A stretch of DNA of 64,000 bases from Piscinibacter sp943370595 (GCA_943370595.1 CALRRO020000002.1:124001-188000), one strand, 5' to 3'. Positions 26,424-35,129 are shown, counted from the stretch's first letter. The notes: generated by a model not told the origin, from the letters alone. Made by a program: numbers and translations.

Positions 26424-27989
26424 ATGTTGGACGACTCTCTCAAGACTCAACTTGCCTCGTACCTCGAGCGCCTGCGCGAGCCGGTGCAGCTGATCGCCTC
26501 GCTCGACGAGCGTGAGGCCTCGGCCGAGATGCGCGAGCTGATCGAGGAGATCGCGGCGCTGCATCCGATGGTGCATGCCCGCTTCGACGGCAACGATGCG
26601 CGCAAGCCGTCGTTCCAGATCACGCGGGCCGGCTCCGACATGGGCCTGCGCTTCGCGGCCATCCCGATGGGCCACGAGTTCACCTCGCTGGTGCTGGCGC
26701 TGCTGCAGGCCGGCGGCCACCCGCCCAAGCTGGAAGCCGACGTGATCGAGCAGATCCAGTCCCTCGAAGGCGACTTCGCCTTCGAGACCTACATGTCGCT
26801 GACCTGCCACAACTGCCCGGACGTGGTGCAGGCGCTGAACCTGATGGCGGTGCTGAACCCGCGCATCCGCCACGTGGCGGTCGACGGCGGGCTGTTCGAG
26901 ACCGAGGTCACCGAGCGCAAGATCATGGCCGTGCCGACGATCTACCTGAACGGCCAGCCCTTCGGCTCGGGCCGCATGGAGATCGGCGAGATCCTCGCCA
27001 AGATCGACACCGGTGCGGCCGCGCGCGACGCCGCCAAGCTGGCGAAGAAGGACCTGTTCGACGTGCTGATCGTCGGTGGCGGCCCGGCCGGCGCCGCGGC
27101 CGCGGTGTATGCCGCGCGCAAGGGCATCAAGACGGGCATCGTCGCCGAGCGCTTCGGCGGCCAGACGCTGGACACGCTGGGCATCGAGAACTACATCTCG
27201 GTGCTCGAGACACAGGGCCCGAAGTTCGCCGCCGCGCTGGAGGCGCATGCGCGCCACTACGACGTCGACATCATGAACGGCCAGCGTGTCGAGAAGCTCG
27301 AGCCGGCGCTGCAGCCGGGCGGTGCGACGACGCTGACGCTGGCCAACGGCGCGACGCTGCAGGGCCGGACAGTGATCCTGTCGACCGGCGCACGCTGGCG
27401 CAACGTCAACGTGCCCGGCGAGGCCGAGTACCGCAACAAGGGCGTGGCCTACTGCCCGCACTGCGACGGCCCGCTGTTCAAGGGCAAGAAGGTCGCGGTG
27501 ATCGGCGGCGGCAACTCCGGCGTCGAGGCGGCGATCGACCTGGCCGGCGTGGTCGAGCACGTCACGCTGATCGAGTTCGCCGACGCGCTGAAGGCCGACG
27601 CGGTGCTGGTCAACAAGCTGCGCAGCCTGGCCAACGTCACGATCCACGTGAACGCGCAGACCACCGAGATCACCGGCGACGGCCAGAAGGTCAACGGCCT
27701 GCGCTACAAGGACCGCGCCACCGGCACCGAGCATGCCGTCGAGCTGGCCGGCGTGTTCGTGCAGATCGGCCTGGTGCCCAACACCGAGTGGCTGAAGGGC
27801 ACGATCGAACTGTCGAAGTACGGCGAGATCATCGTCGACGCCAAGGGCGCGACCAGCCTGCCGGGCGTGTTCGGCGCCGGCGATGCGACGACGACGCCCT
27901 ACAAGCAGATCGTCATCGCGGCCGGCGAGGGGGCGAAGGCGGCGTTGTCGGCCTTCGACCACCTGATCCGCCACTCGACACAGGGCTGA
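26424..27989 (+). CDS. ahpF: Alkyl hydroperoxide reductase subunit F
   Basis: A 521-residue flavoprotein transfers electrons from NADH to AhpC. The N-terminal tandem thioredoxin fold has Cys128-x-x-Cys131 in LTCHNC. The FAD-binding motif GGGPAGA starts near 216, the second redox pair is Cys344-x-x-Cys347 in AYCPHCDG, and the NAD-binding motif is GGGNSGVEAA. It lies 116 bases after ahpC, separated by the hairpin element. Its stop codon is part of the palindrome GGCTGATCAGCC, which also holds the stop of the convergent small gene. Confidence 0.96.
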   Translation: MLDDSLKTQLASYLERLREPVQLIASLDEREASAEMRELIEEIAALHPMVHARFDGNDARKPSFQITRAGSDMGLRFAAIPMGHEFTSLVLALLQAGGHPPKLEADVIEQIQSLEGDFAFETYMSLTCHNCPDVVQALNLMAVLNPRIRHVAVDGGLFETEVTERKIMAVPTIYLNGQPFGSGRMEIGEILAKIDTGAAARDAAKLAKKDLFDVLIVGGGPAGAAAAVYAARKGIKTGIVAERFGGQTLDTLGIENYISVLETQGPKFAAALEAHARHYDVDIMNGQRVEKLEPALQPGGATTLTLANGATLQGRTVILSTGARWRNVNVPGEAEYRNKGVAYCPHCDGPLFKGKKVAVIGGGNSGVEAAIDLAGVVEHVTLIEFADALKADAVLVNKLRSLANVTIHVNAQTTEITGDGQKVNGLRYKDRATGTEHAVELAGVFVQIGLVPNTEWLKGTIELSKYGEIIVDAKGATSLPGVFGAGDATTTPYKQIVIAAGEGAKAALSAFDHLIRHSTQG

Positions 27990-28211
27990 TCAGCCGCCCT
28001 TCTTCGGATCGGGCGGGGTGACGGACCCCTGGGCGAGCGCACCCCACTCCGATTCGGTCATGTCGAGCTCGGCCACTTCGGGCTTGCGCGGCTCGGCCAC
28101 GCGGCGGCGTTCTGCGCGGCCCGGAGGCCCCTTGTCGACCTGCCGGCGGTCGCGGCCGGAGCGGCGATCGGTCGTCGTCTTAGCGGAAGTCTTGGGGGGC
28201 CTGAGCGTCAT
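27990..28211 (-). CDS. Small basic conserved hypothetical protein
   Basis: A 73-residue, Arg/Lys-rich, probably unstructured protein contains DRRSGRDRRQVD and GPPGRAERRR, then an acidic end ELDMTESEWGAL. I recall similar short proteins in related Burkholderiales but no function. Its stop touches the ahpF stop at 27989/27990. No signal peptide or membrane segment. Confidence 0.7.
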   Translation of the reverse strand: MTLRPPKTSAKTTTDRRSGRDRRQVDKGPPGRAERRRVAEPRKPEVAELDMTESEWGALAQGSVTPPDPKKGG

Positions 28212-28269
28212 CTGCCGTCGAACATGCTGACAGGAAGCGGCGCGGCAGCGTGAGGTGTGCGGCGCCGGG

Positions 28270-28344
28270 TGGCGCGACCGGCAGGAATCGAACCTGCGAC
28301 GTAGCCTTCGGAGGGCTGCATGATATCCACTTCACCACGGTCGC
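28270..28344 (-). tRNA. tRNA-Arg(CCG)
   Basis: Read on the minus strand, the 75-nt gene folds as a full cloverleaf. The acceptor stem is GCGACCG/CGGTCGC with discriminator G and an encoded CCA end. The D stem is GTGA/TCAT, the loop CTCCGAA carries the anticodon CCG (reads CGG, arginine), and the T stem is GCAGG/CCTGC around TTCGATT. The anticodon stem has a C27-A43 mismatch at its base. Confidence 0.93.
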
Positions 28345-28367
28345 ACGCCAACGGCGGATTCTACTGC

Positions 28368-28388
28368 CCGGGGCCGATCCGGCCCCGG
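28368..28388 (-). terminator. Perfect GC hairpin after the beta-propeller lipoprotein gene
   Basis: CCGGGGCCG-ATC-CGGCCCCGG is a perfect 9-bp stem just downstream of the lipoprotein stop and before the tRNA. No U-run follows, so it may be a Rho-assisted stop or an mRNA 3' end stabiliser. Confidence 0.5.
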
Positions 28389-28389
28389 C

Positions 28390-29667
28390 TCAGGCTTCCA
28401 GGAACCAGCTGACGTCCCCGCGCGGCACTGCGCAGATCGCTCTCGCACCGCCCGGACCCTTGGCCAGGAACTCCGCGTAGTCGTACAGATCGCCGTCCCA
28501 GGCGCACTGCGTGCCGTCGGGCGTCCAGTGGAAGACGGCCGGCTGCAGCTGGCTGTAGCGGTCGCGCAGCAGCGGGTCGTCGAGGAAGACGCTGCGGCTG
28601 GACCCTTCGCGCAGCACCAGGCGCTCGGAGACGCTGCCGCTGCTCGGGCGCTCCCACACCATCAGCGCGCCGCTGACCGGGTGGATGGCCAGGACGCTCG
28701 TGTTCACAGCCAGGGCCAGCGTGCGCTGCACATAGCGCTCGTAGGTGCCGGGCAGGCTGACGCTGTAGCCCTCCAGGCGCAGTGCGTTGGTCTGCTGCAG
28801 TGCGTACACCGGCGGCTGCACCTCGGGCGGGCTGGTGACCTCGCCTCGCTTGACGGTGAGGTCGCGCAGGTGGGTGATCAGCCGGCCCGGGCCGTCCCAC
28901 ATCGGCAGGTAGCGGTAGCCGCTGCCGTGGGATGCACTGTTCACATAGCTGGGCGGGATGCCGATGGTCGGCCCGAATTCGACGCGCCCGCTGCGTGTGT
29001 TCACCACCTCGACCGTGCCGGCGTAGAAGAGCACGTTCGGGTTGCCCGCGTACTCCTCGAAGTAGAGGCCGAGCGGGCAGTAGGCCAGGTGCACCGAGTC
29101 CGGATGCCAGGCCACCGAGCCCTGGCTGCCGAGGCCCACCTGCCGTTCGTTGCCGCCATCGGCGTCCATCACGTGGATGGCGAAGCCGTCGCGCACCGTC
29201 CCGTCCTGCACGAAGAAGGCGATCTGCTTTCCGTCGGGGGACCAGGTCGGGAAGCCGACGCTGCGCCCGTCGAAGACCTTCACGACGCGGATGTCGGTGC
29301 CGTCCGGCCGGGTGTGCTGGATGTGCCAGCCGGTGCCGACCTGGCGCGACCAGCCGACGCGCAGCGCGCGCGGTGACGGCGGCGGGGGCGGCGCCGCGGG
29401 CGCGGGTGCAGGGGCTGGCGCGGGTGCAGGAGAAGGAGCTGGAGCCGGTGAGGGCGCTGGCGCGGGAGAAGGCGCGGGTGCCGGCGCCGGCGATGGAGCC
29501 GGTGAGGGGGCTGGCGCCGGCGCGGTCGGGTCCGGCGACGGGCTGCCTCCGCCGCCGCAGGCGCCGAGCAGGCCCCAGGCCGGCGTGCTGCCGACGGCCA
29601 CTACCTGCATCAGCCAGCGGCGGCGATCGGTCGGGAGTCGGTTCGGGTGGTCGGGCGGGTTCGGCAT
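28390..29667 (-). CDS. Beta-propeller (WD40-like/TolB-like) lipoprotein with Ala/Pro linker
   Basis: A 425-residue protein has an N-terminal signal with TDRRRWLMQ and lipobox LLGAC (Cys37). A low-complexity Ala/Pro/Ser linker (about 43-100) leads to a beta-propeller with PD40-type blocks such as FPTWSPDGKQIAFFVQDG and SVAWHPDSVHLAYCP. It should be anchored to the outer or inner membrane with the propeller held away on the linker. It follows the Ser/Thr kinase gene and shares the kinase's 34-bp upstream element, so it is probably a target of the ECF sigma factor. An AAGGA ribosome site precedes the ATG. Ligand unknown. Confidence 0.82.
   Translation of the reverse strand: MPNPPDHPNRLPTDRRRWLMQVVAVGSTPAWGLLGACGGGGSPSPDPTAPAPAPSPAPSPAPAPAPSPAPAPSPAPAPSPAPAPAPAPAPAAPPPPPSPRALRVGWSRQVGTGWHIQHTRPDGTDIRVVKVFDGRSVGFPTWSPDGKQIAFFVQDGTVRDGFAIHVMDADGGNERQVGLGSQGSVAWHPDSVHLAYCPLGLYFEEYAGNPNVLFYAGTVEVVNTRSGRVEFGPTIGIPPSYVNSASHGSGYRYLPMWDGPGRLITHLRDLTVKRGEVTSPPEVQPPVYALQQTNALRLEGYSVSLPGTYERYVQRTLALAVNTSVLAIHPVSGALMVWERPSSGSVSERLVLREGSSRSVFLDDPLLRDRYSQLQPAVFHWTPDGTQCAWDGDLYDYAEFLAKGPGGARAICAVPRGDVSWFLEA
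29376..29530 (-). repeat. Low-complexity tandem repeat coding for the Ala/Pro linker
   Basis: Short degenerate GC-rich units code for repeated AP, SP and APA steps within the lipoprotein gene. The repeat is in frame and could change length by slippage, altering linker length without breaking the frame when whole codons are lost. Confidence 0.75.
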
Positions 29668-29698
29668 GACGGCGTTCCTTCGGACGGGCTGTGATGCC

Positions 29699-29732
29699 GG
29701 GACATACGCAGTCCGCCCGCGAATCCGGCGCC
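29699..29732 (-). promoter_or_regulatory. Candidate ECF-sigma promoter of the beta-propeller lipoprotein gene
   Basis: Read on the minus strand, GGCGCCGGAT (-35 side) and ACTGCGTATGTCCC (-10 side) flank a 10-base spacer. A 34-base copy without gaps lies upstream of the kinase gene; 28 of 34 bases match, and all six differences fall in the spacer. The element ends about 31 bases before the ATG at 29667. Confidence 0.6.
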
Positions 29733-29760
29733 CCGCGAGTGCGGGTGCGCCCGCGGCCCG

Positions 29761-32559
29761 TCAGTGAAGCAGCAGCACCGGGCCCGCGATGGGCCGTCCG
29801 ATGGCCTGCTCCCAGGCCCGTTCGCCGGCCGTGCGCAGGGCCTGCGCTTCGTCGCCGCGGCCGGCCGCACGCAGCAGGCCGGCCTGCAGCAGCTGCACGT
29901 CGGCACGGGCCACGTGCTCCGGCAGCAGCAGCGCGAGGTAGGCCGCCGAGGCGCTTTCCCATGCCGCCAGCGCCGCGGCATCGCCTGGCGCCGTCTCGGC
30001 CGCCAGCCAGGCGCGGTGCGCCAGGCAGCGCCGCTCGTCGTTCGCGGCCAGCGCCTTGGCGTTGGCGAAGATCCCGCAGGCCTGCGCGAGCGGCGCGGCC
30101 GCCTCGCTCGCACGGCCGAGACGCCGCAGCGCCAGGGCCTGGCCCTGCAGTGCGTCGGCGCGGCGCGGGTTGGCCGCGGTGGCCGGCGCGGCGCCGAGCT
30201 CCGTGGCCGTGCGCTCGTAGGCGGCCAGCGCCTCGGCAGCACGGTCGTTACGCAACAGCGCCGCAGCCAGCCACAGCCGGCGGGTCACCCGCGCCATCTG
30301 CGACTGCGGCGCCTTCTCGTCGTAGTAGGACAGGTTGGCGCGCAGCAGCGGCAGCGCCTCGTCGTGCTGGCCGGTGGCCGACAACAGGTTGCCGAGCACG
30401 CCGCGGTGATGCGCCCGGTTCTCTTCGTTGAGGGCCTTGGACCCATCAACGTGGCGCACCACCTCGCGCTGCTGGGTCAGCGCGTCCGCGAAGCGGCCCA
30501 CCCGCGCCAGCGCCTGTGCCCACTGCGCGCGCACGTTGAGCGTGAGGGTGGCGTCGGCGCCGAGGTGCTGCTGCGCATCGGCCACCAGCGAGGCACCGCG
30601 CGCCACCACCGCCGCCATGTCGCCCGACATGCCCAGGCAGGTGCTGAGGTTGTAGCGCACGGCCAGCACGTTGCTGCGGTCAAAGCTCGGCACCTGCGGC
30701 GCGCGTTGCAGCACCTGCTCGAACAGCTCGCAGGCCTCGCGGTAGCGGGCCAGGTCGAGCATCGCGTCGCCCTGGGCGTTCAGTGCCAGCAGCTCCTGCC
30801 TCACCCGGTCGACACCGGGGGCGGCCGGCGCCTGCATCGCCGCCTTCGCCTGCGCGATCGCCTCCTCCGGCCGGCCGAGCTGGCTGAGGATGCCGGCGCG
30901 CTGCACCGCGGCGCGCATCGCCCAGGGGTGCGCCTCGCCGAAGGCCTGGCGGCCGAGCGCGAGCACGCGGTCGGCCTCGCGCAGCGCCGCTGCCGGGTCG
31001 TCACCGCTCTTCAGGGCCTCCATCCACCAGAAGCGCGCCTCGATGGCCTCGGCCTGCGCCTCGCGCTGCTCCGCCTCGTAGAGCGCCACGGCGCGCTGCA
31101 GCCGGGCCGCCGCACCCGGCCAGTCCTGCAGCTCGACCAGCAGTCGGCCCGCCGTGGCCAGCAGGTCGGCGCGCAGCAGCGTCCGGTCCTGCAGTTCGCG
31201 CTCGGCCCGGTCGCTGCCTTGCAGCACCAGCTCGCGCGCCCCGATCTCGCGGCCGCGCAGCTTCTCGGGGCTGACACCATCGAAGAAGCCGATCACCAGG
31301 CCGCGCACCGCCTCCGCGCGCTGCGCCTGTTCGCGCGCCAGCGCGGCCTGCCACAGCGCCGCGCCCAGGCCGGTCAGCAGCGCGGCCAGCGCCAGCACAC
31401 CGCTGGCCACCGGGATGCGGTGCCGCCGCACGAAGCGGCCGAGGCGGTAGCCGGGGCCGCCTTCGCGTGCCAGCACCGGCTCGTGGGCCAGGTGGCGCTG
31501 CAGGTCGTCGGCCAGGGCCTGCGCGCCCGGGTAGCGTGCCGCGGGCTCGCGCGCCATCGCACGGGCGACGATGGCATCGAGGTCGGCGGCGATCGTGCCT
31601 GCCGCGCCCGTGGCGAACGCACCGGGCCGTGGCAGCGGTGCCGCAGCCAGCTGCTCGGCCAGCGGCACGGCCAGCGTGCGGTCGAGCGTGTACGGCCGAC
31701 TGCCGGTGAGCAGCTCGAACAGCACCACACCCAGCGAGTAGACGTCGGACGCCACGCCCAGCGGTGCGCCGGCCAGTTGCTCGGGCGAGGCACAGTCGGG
31801 CGTCAGCGCCTGGCCCGACAGCCCGCCGGGCCCGCGGTCGGCCTCGCCGAGCAGGCGGGCGATGCCGAAGTCGAGCAGCTTCACCGCGCCCTGCGGCGTG
31901 ACGAGGATGTTCGACGGCTTCAGGTCGCGGTGGATCACCAGCCGGCCGTGCGCGAAGGCGACGGCATCGAGCACCTGCAGGAAGCAGCGCAGCCGCTGCG
32001 CGACCGGCAGCGCTGCCGTGTGCTGCGTGATCGGCCGGCCCTCGATCAGCTCCATCGCCAGGAAGGGCTGGCCCTCGGGCGTGATGCCGGCGTCGTACAG
32101 CCGCGCGATGTGCGGGTGCTCCAGGCCGGCAAGCAGATCACGTTCGCTGGCGAAGCGCCGCGCCATCGCCTCGGGCGGCTCGAGCCCGGCGTGCGGCAGC
32201 TTCAGCGCCACCTGGCGATGCACGCCCTGCGTCTGCTCGGCGCGCCAGACGCTGGCCATGCCGCCGCGGCCGAGCGGCTCGACCAGACGATAGATACCCA
32301 CCATGCGGCCGGCCACCAGCTCGGGCTGCGTGGCCGCCAGCGCCGCGGCGATCAGCGCCGCGCCGGGCGCCGAAGGCTCGCGCGTGCCGTCGTGCGCGGC
32401 GAGCAGCCGCTCCAGCGCCTGCGCCACCGCCGGCCGATCGCTGCGCAGCGCGGCGACGAAGGCCTCGCGCCCGGCCGGGTCCAGCGCCACGGCGCGGTCG
32501 AAAGCGGCCGAGACCTCGGGCCAGAGTTCGGGCGGGATGCGGGAGGAAGGCGGGCTCAT
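29761..32559 (-). CDS. Transmembrane Ser/Thr protein kinase with TPR-like C-terminal half
   Basis: A 932-residue Hanks-type kinase has a short helical lead (1-85) and a kinase domain (about 88-365). All key residues are present: Gly loop GRGGM at 97-101, Lys120, Glu139, HRDLKPSN with Asp212 and Asn217, and Asp230 in DFG. A single membrane helix (382-404) separates it from a long TPR-like helical region (about 420-930), which would face the periplasm. It is downstream of an ECF sigma factor and upstream of a beta-propeller lipoprotein. In known ECF43 systems such kinases activate the sigma factor by Thr phosphorylation. Confidence 0.92.
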   Translation of the reverse strand: MSPPSSRIPPELWPEVSAAFDRAVALDPAGREAFVAALRSDRPAVAQALERLLAAHDGTREPSAPGAALIAAALAATQPELVAGRMVGIYRLVEPLGRGGMASVWRAEQTQGVHRQVALKLPHAGLEPPEAMARRFASERDLLAGLEHPHIARLYDAGITPEGQPFLAMELIEGRPITQHTAALPVAQRLRCFLQVLDAVAFAHGRLVIHRDLKPSNILVTPQGAVKLLDFGIARLLGEADRGPGGLSGQALTPDCASPEQLAGAPLGVASDVYSLGVVLFELLTGSRPYTLDRTLAVPLAEQLAAAPLPRPGAFATGAAGTIAADLDAIVARAMAREPAARYPGAQALADDLQRHLAHEPVLAREGGPGYRLGRFVRRHRIPVASGVLALAALLTGLGAALWQAALAREQAQRAEAVRGLVIGFFDGVSPEKLRGREIGARELVLQGSDRAERELQDRTLLRADLLATAGRLLVELQDWPGAAARLQRAVALYEAEQREAQAEAIEARFWWMEALKSGDDPAAALREADRVLALGRQAFGEAHPWAMRAAVQRAGILSQLGRPEEAIAQAKAAMQAPAAPGVDRVRQELLALNAQGDAMLDLARYREACELFEQVLQRAPQVPSFDRSNVLAVRYNLSTCLGMSGDMAAVVARGASLVADAQQHLGADATLTLNVRAQWAQALARVGRFADALTQQREVVRHVDGSKALNEENRAHHRGVLGNLLSATGQHDEALPLLRANLSYYDEKAPQSQMARVTRRLWLAAALLRNDRAAEALAAYERTATELGAAPATAANPRRADALQGQALALRRLGRASEAAAPLAQACGIFANAKALAANDERRCLAHRAWLAAETAPGDAAALAAWESASAAYLALLLPEHVARADVQLLQAGLLRAAGRGDEAQALRTAGERAWEQAIGRPIAGPVLLLH

Positions 32560-32563
32560 GGAC

Positions 32564-32597
32564 GGGACATACGCAGTTCGTTCGTCGATCCGGCGCC
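32564..32597 (-). promoter_or_regulatory. Candidate ECF-sigma promoter of the Ser/Thr kinase gene
   Basis: Same bipartite element as at 29699-29732: GGCGCCGGAT, 10-base spacer, ACTGCGTATGTCCC on the minus strand. The CGTATG part ends only about nine bases before the kinase ATG, so a transcript from here would be nearly leaderless. Confidence 0.55.
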
Positions 32598-32610
32598 GGC
32601 GAGCCGGCGT

Positions 32611-33174
32611 TCAGCCGTCCTGCAGCTCGAGCAGCAGGAAGGCGCGCGCCTTCTCCCACTGCCGGCGCACGCTGCGCTCGCCGATGCCCAGTGCCTGGCC
32701 GATCTCGGCATCGGTGTAGCCGCCGTAGAAGCGCATCTCGACCAGTGTGGCCAGTGCGGCGTCGACCGCCTGCAGCGCCGACAGCGCACGGTCGACGTCG
32801 AGCACCGGCTGCGGCTGCGCCAGGGCGTCCATCACGCCGGTGTCGAAGGTGACCTGCTGCAGTTCGCCGCCGCGGCGCCCAGCCTGCGCACGGCGCACGA
32901 AGTCGATCACGATGTGGCGCATCGCCTGGGCGGCGTAGGCATAGAAGTGCTTGCGGCTTTGCGGCGCAAAACCACCGCCGCCGACGAAGCGCATGAAGCC
33001 CTCGTGCACCAGCGCATGCGTGTCGAGCAGCGTCGGCGCCTGGTGCACGCGCAGCCGGGCGCGGGCGATCTTCAGCAGTTCGGGGTAGAGCAGCGCGTAG
33101 GCCTTTTCGGCGGCGGGCGCGTCGCCCGCGTGGGCCTGTTGCAGCAGTTCGGTCAGTGGCTCGGCGTCGGGCAT
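32611..33174 (-). CDS. ECF sigma factor, ECF43 / TIGR02999-like
   Basis: A 187-residue sigma factor has region 2 (about 20-95) and region 4 (about 125-180, with YTDAEIGQALGIGERSVRRQWEKARAF). In place of the acidic region 2.2 motif of other ECFs it has DTHALVHEGF with Thr52. ECF43-type sigmas need phosphorylation of a Thr in this region by a partner kinase to bind core polymerase. The ATG at 33174 is preferred to a TTG four codons upstream. No anti-sigma gene is present; the kinase 51 bases downstream takes that place. Confidence 0.88.
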   Translation of the reverse strand: MPDAEPLTELLQQAHAGDAPAAEKAYALLYPELLKIARARLRVHQAPTLLDTHALVHEGFMRFVGGGGFAPQSRKHFYAYAAQAMRHIVIDFVRRAQAGRRGGELQQVTFDTGVMDALAQPQPVLDVDRALSALQAVDAALATLVEMRFYGGYTDAEIGQALGIGERSVRRQWEKARAFLLLELQDG

Positions 33175-33323
33175 GGCGCGTGGCAAGGGGTGCGACCGGC
33201 AAGATCGACCTTGCGACGGGCTTCTCGGCGGGGCCCATCATAGCCACGCGCCATGAGCCGCGTGCCGCGGCGGCAGGCCGCGCTGCGGGCAAGCGAGCCC
33301 GCAGGGGCTCGCTCGGCACCGGC

Positions 33324-35129
33324 TCAGCGTTTGTGATGGCTGGGGGCGGGCTCGTAGACCGGCGTGGCGATGCCGGCCTGCCGCGCCTTCAACTGCAGCG
33401 ACAGGAACTGCGAGTAGTGGCGCGACTGGTGCAGGTTGCCGCCGTGGAACCACAGGTGCGGCACCTGCGTCGGCTTCCACATGTTGCGCAGCTCGCCCTC
33501 CCACGGCCCCGGGTCCTTGGTCGTGCCCGAGCCCAGGCCCCAGACCTTGCCGACGCGGTCGGCCACCTCGGGCGAGATCAGGTCGGCCAGCCAGCCGTTC
33601 ATCGAGCCGTAGCCGGTGGCGTAGACGAGCAGGTCGGCCGGCAGCTCGGTGCCGTCGGAGAGCGTCACCGAGCGCGGGTTGATGCGCTCGATGTTGACGC
33701 GGCTCTTCAGCTTGATGCTGCCGTTGGCCACCAGCTCGGACGCACCGACGTCGATGTAGTAGCCCGAGCCGCGGCGCAGGTACTTCATGAACAGGCCCGA
33801 GCCGTCGTCGCCGAAGTCGAGCATGAAGCCGGCCTTCTCGAGCCGCGCGTAGAGGTCGGCGTCGCGCTTCTTCATCTCGTCGTACACCGGCACGTGGAAG
33901 GTGTGCATGATCTTGTACGGCACCGAGGCGAAGACGAGGTCGGCGGTGTGGTGGTCGATGCCGTTCTTCACCGCCTGCTCGGAATAGAGACCACCGAGAG
34001 CCAGCTCCATCAGCGACTCCGACGGCGCGATGTGCGTCGAGCTGCGCTGGATCATCGTCACGTCGGCGCCGTTCTCCCACAGCGCGGCGCAGATGTCGTG
34101 CGCCGAGTTGTTCGACCCGAGCACCACGCACTTCTTGCCCTGGTAGGCCTCCGGGCCGGGGTGCTGGCTGCTGTGGTGCTGGTCACCGAGGAAGGTCTCG
34201 GCACCAGGGATCTTCGGCACGTTCGGGTAGCCCGACACGCCCAGCGCGAACACCAGCTCCTTCGGCCGCAGCGTGAGCGGCTGGCCGTTGCGTTCGACCT
34301 GCACCTCCCACTCCTGCGTCTTCTCGTTGAACGAGGCCTTCTTGCAGACCGTGGAGCCCCAGTAGTTGAGCTCCATCACCTTGCTGTACATCTCCAGCCA
34401 GTCGCCGATCTTGTCCTTCGGTGCGAACACCGGCCAGTCGTCCGGGAAGGGCAGGTAGGGCAGGTGGTCGTACCAGACCGGGTCGTGCAGGCACAGGCTC
34501 TTGTAGCGCTTGCGCCAGGAGTCGCCGGGCTTGGCGTTCTTCTCGACCACGATGGTCGGCACGCCCAGGCGCCGCAGCCGCGCCGCCAGCATGATGCCGC
34601 CCTGCCCGCCGCCGACGATCAGCACGTGCGGCTGCTCGCTGTAGCCCAGGGTGCGCGCTTCTTCCTCGCGCAGCTCCAGCCAGTTCTTGCGGCCGGGGTG
34701 CACGCCATGCTCGGCGCCCTTGATGCGCCGGTCGCCCTTCTTCTCCTCGTGCCCCTTGAGCTCGACCATCGTGGTCAGCAGCGTCCAGGCCTTGTCGCCC
34801 TTCAGGCGCAGGTGGCCGCGGCCGCGGGCGACCCGCGTCTCGAAGCGGAACCAGGCCTCGGTCACGCCGCCGGCCTCGGTGGCCTCGCCCTCGATGGCGA
34901 AGTTGGAGGGCTGCACATCGGCCAGGCGCGCGTCGAGCATCGCGCGCACCGCCGCCTTGCCTTCCTGCGTGCGGATGTTCCAGGTGAAGGCGATCAGGTC
35001 GCGCCAGTAGCAGTCGTCGTCGAACAGCGCGCTGGCCGCCGCCGCATCGCCGCGCGACAGCGCGTCGCCGAAGCGCGTCAACCAGGTGGTGGCCTGCTCG
35101 GTGGGCGAGATCAGGGTCTCGGTCGTCAT
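33324..35129 (-). CDS. Flavin monooxygenase (FMO/Baeyer-Villiger type) with N-terminal NTF2-like domain
   Basis: A 601-residue protein has a SnoaL/NTF2-like domain (about 5-130), then a class-B flavin monooxygenase: FAD motif VGGGQGG near 172-178, a fingerprint-like FLGDQHHSSQHPG, an NADPH-binding VLGSNNSAHD and the ATGYG motif near the end. It should oxygenate a carbonyl, nitrogen or sulfur group using NADPH. A GGAG site lies upstream of the ATG. An AcoR-type sigma-54 activator gene is next upstream on the same strand and probably controls it. Confidence 0.9.
   Translation of the reverse strand: MTTETLISPTEQATTWLTRFGDALSRGDAAAASALFDDDCYWRDLIAFTWNIRTQEGKAAVRAMLDARLADVQPSNFAIEGEATEAGGVTEAWFRFETRVARGRGHLRLKGDKAWTLLTTMVELKGHEEKKGDRRIKGAEHGVHPGRKNWLELREEEARTLGYSEQPHVLIVGGGQGGIMLAARLRRLGVPTIVVEKNAKPGDSWRKRYKSLCLHDPVWYDHLPYLPFPDDWPVFAPKDKIGDWLEMYSKVMELNYWGSTVCKKASFNEKTQEWEVQVERNGQPLTLRPKELVFALGVSGYPNVPKIPGAETFLGDQHHSSQHPGPEAYQGKKCVVLGSNNSAHDICAALWENGADVTMIQRSSTHIAPSESLMELALGGLYSEQAVKNGIDHHTADLVFASVPYKIMHTFHVPVYDEMKKRDADLYARLEKAGFMLDFGDDGSGLFMKYLRRGSGYYIDVGASELVANGSIKLKSRVNIERINPRSVTLSDGTELPADLLVYATGYGSMNGWLADLISPEVADRVGKVWGLGSGTTKDPGPWEGELRNMWKPTQVPHLWFHGGNLHQSRHYSQFLSLQLKARQAGIATPVYEPAPSHHKR

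Noticed and set aside
27984..27995. Palindrome GGCTGATCAGCC at the ahpF stop as an attachment or operator site
   Set aside because: It is made by two convergent stop codons and short flanks; no second copy or integrase gene is near.
28270..28344. tRNA as an integration site for a mobile island
   Set aside because: No integrase, direct repeat of the tRNA end or composition break was seen on either side.
29376..29530. Possible CRISPR-like repeat array
   Set aside because: The units are short, degenerate and in frame within a lipoprotein gene; there are no spacers of fixed length.
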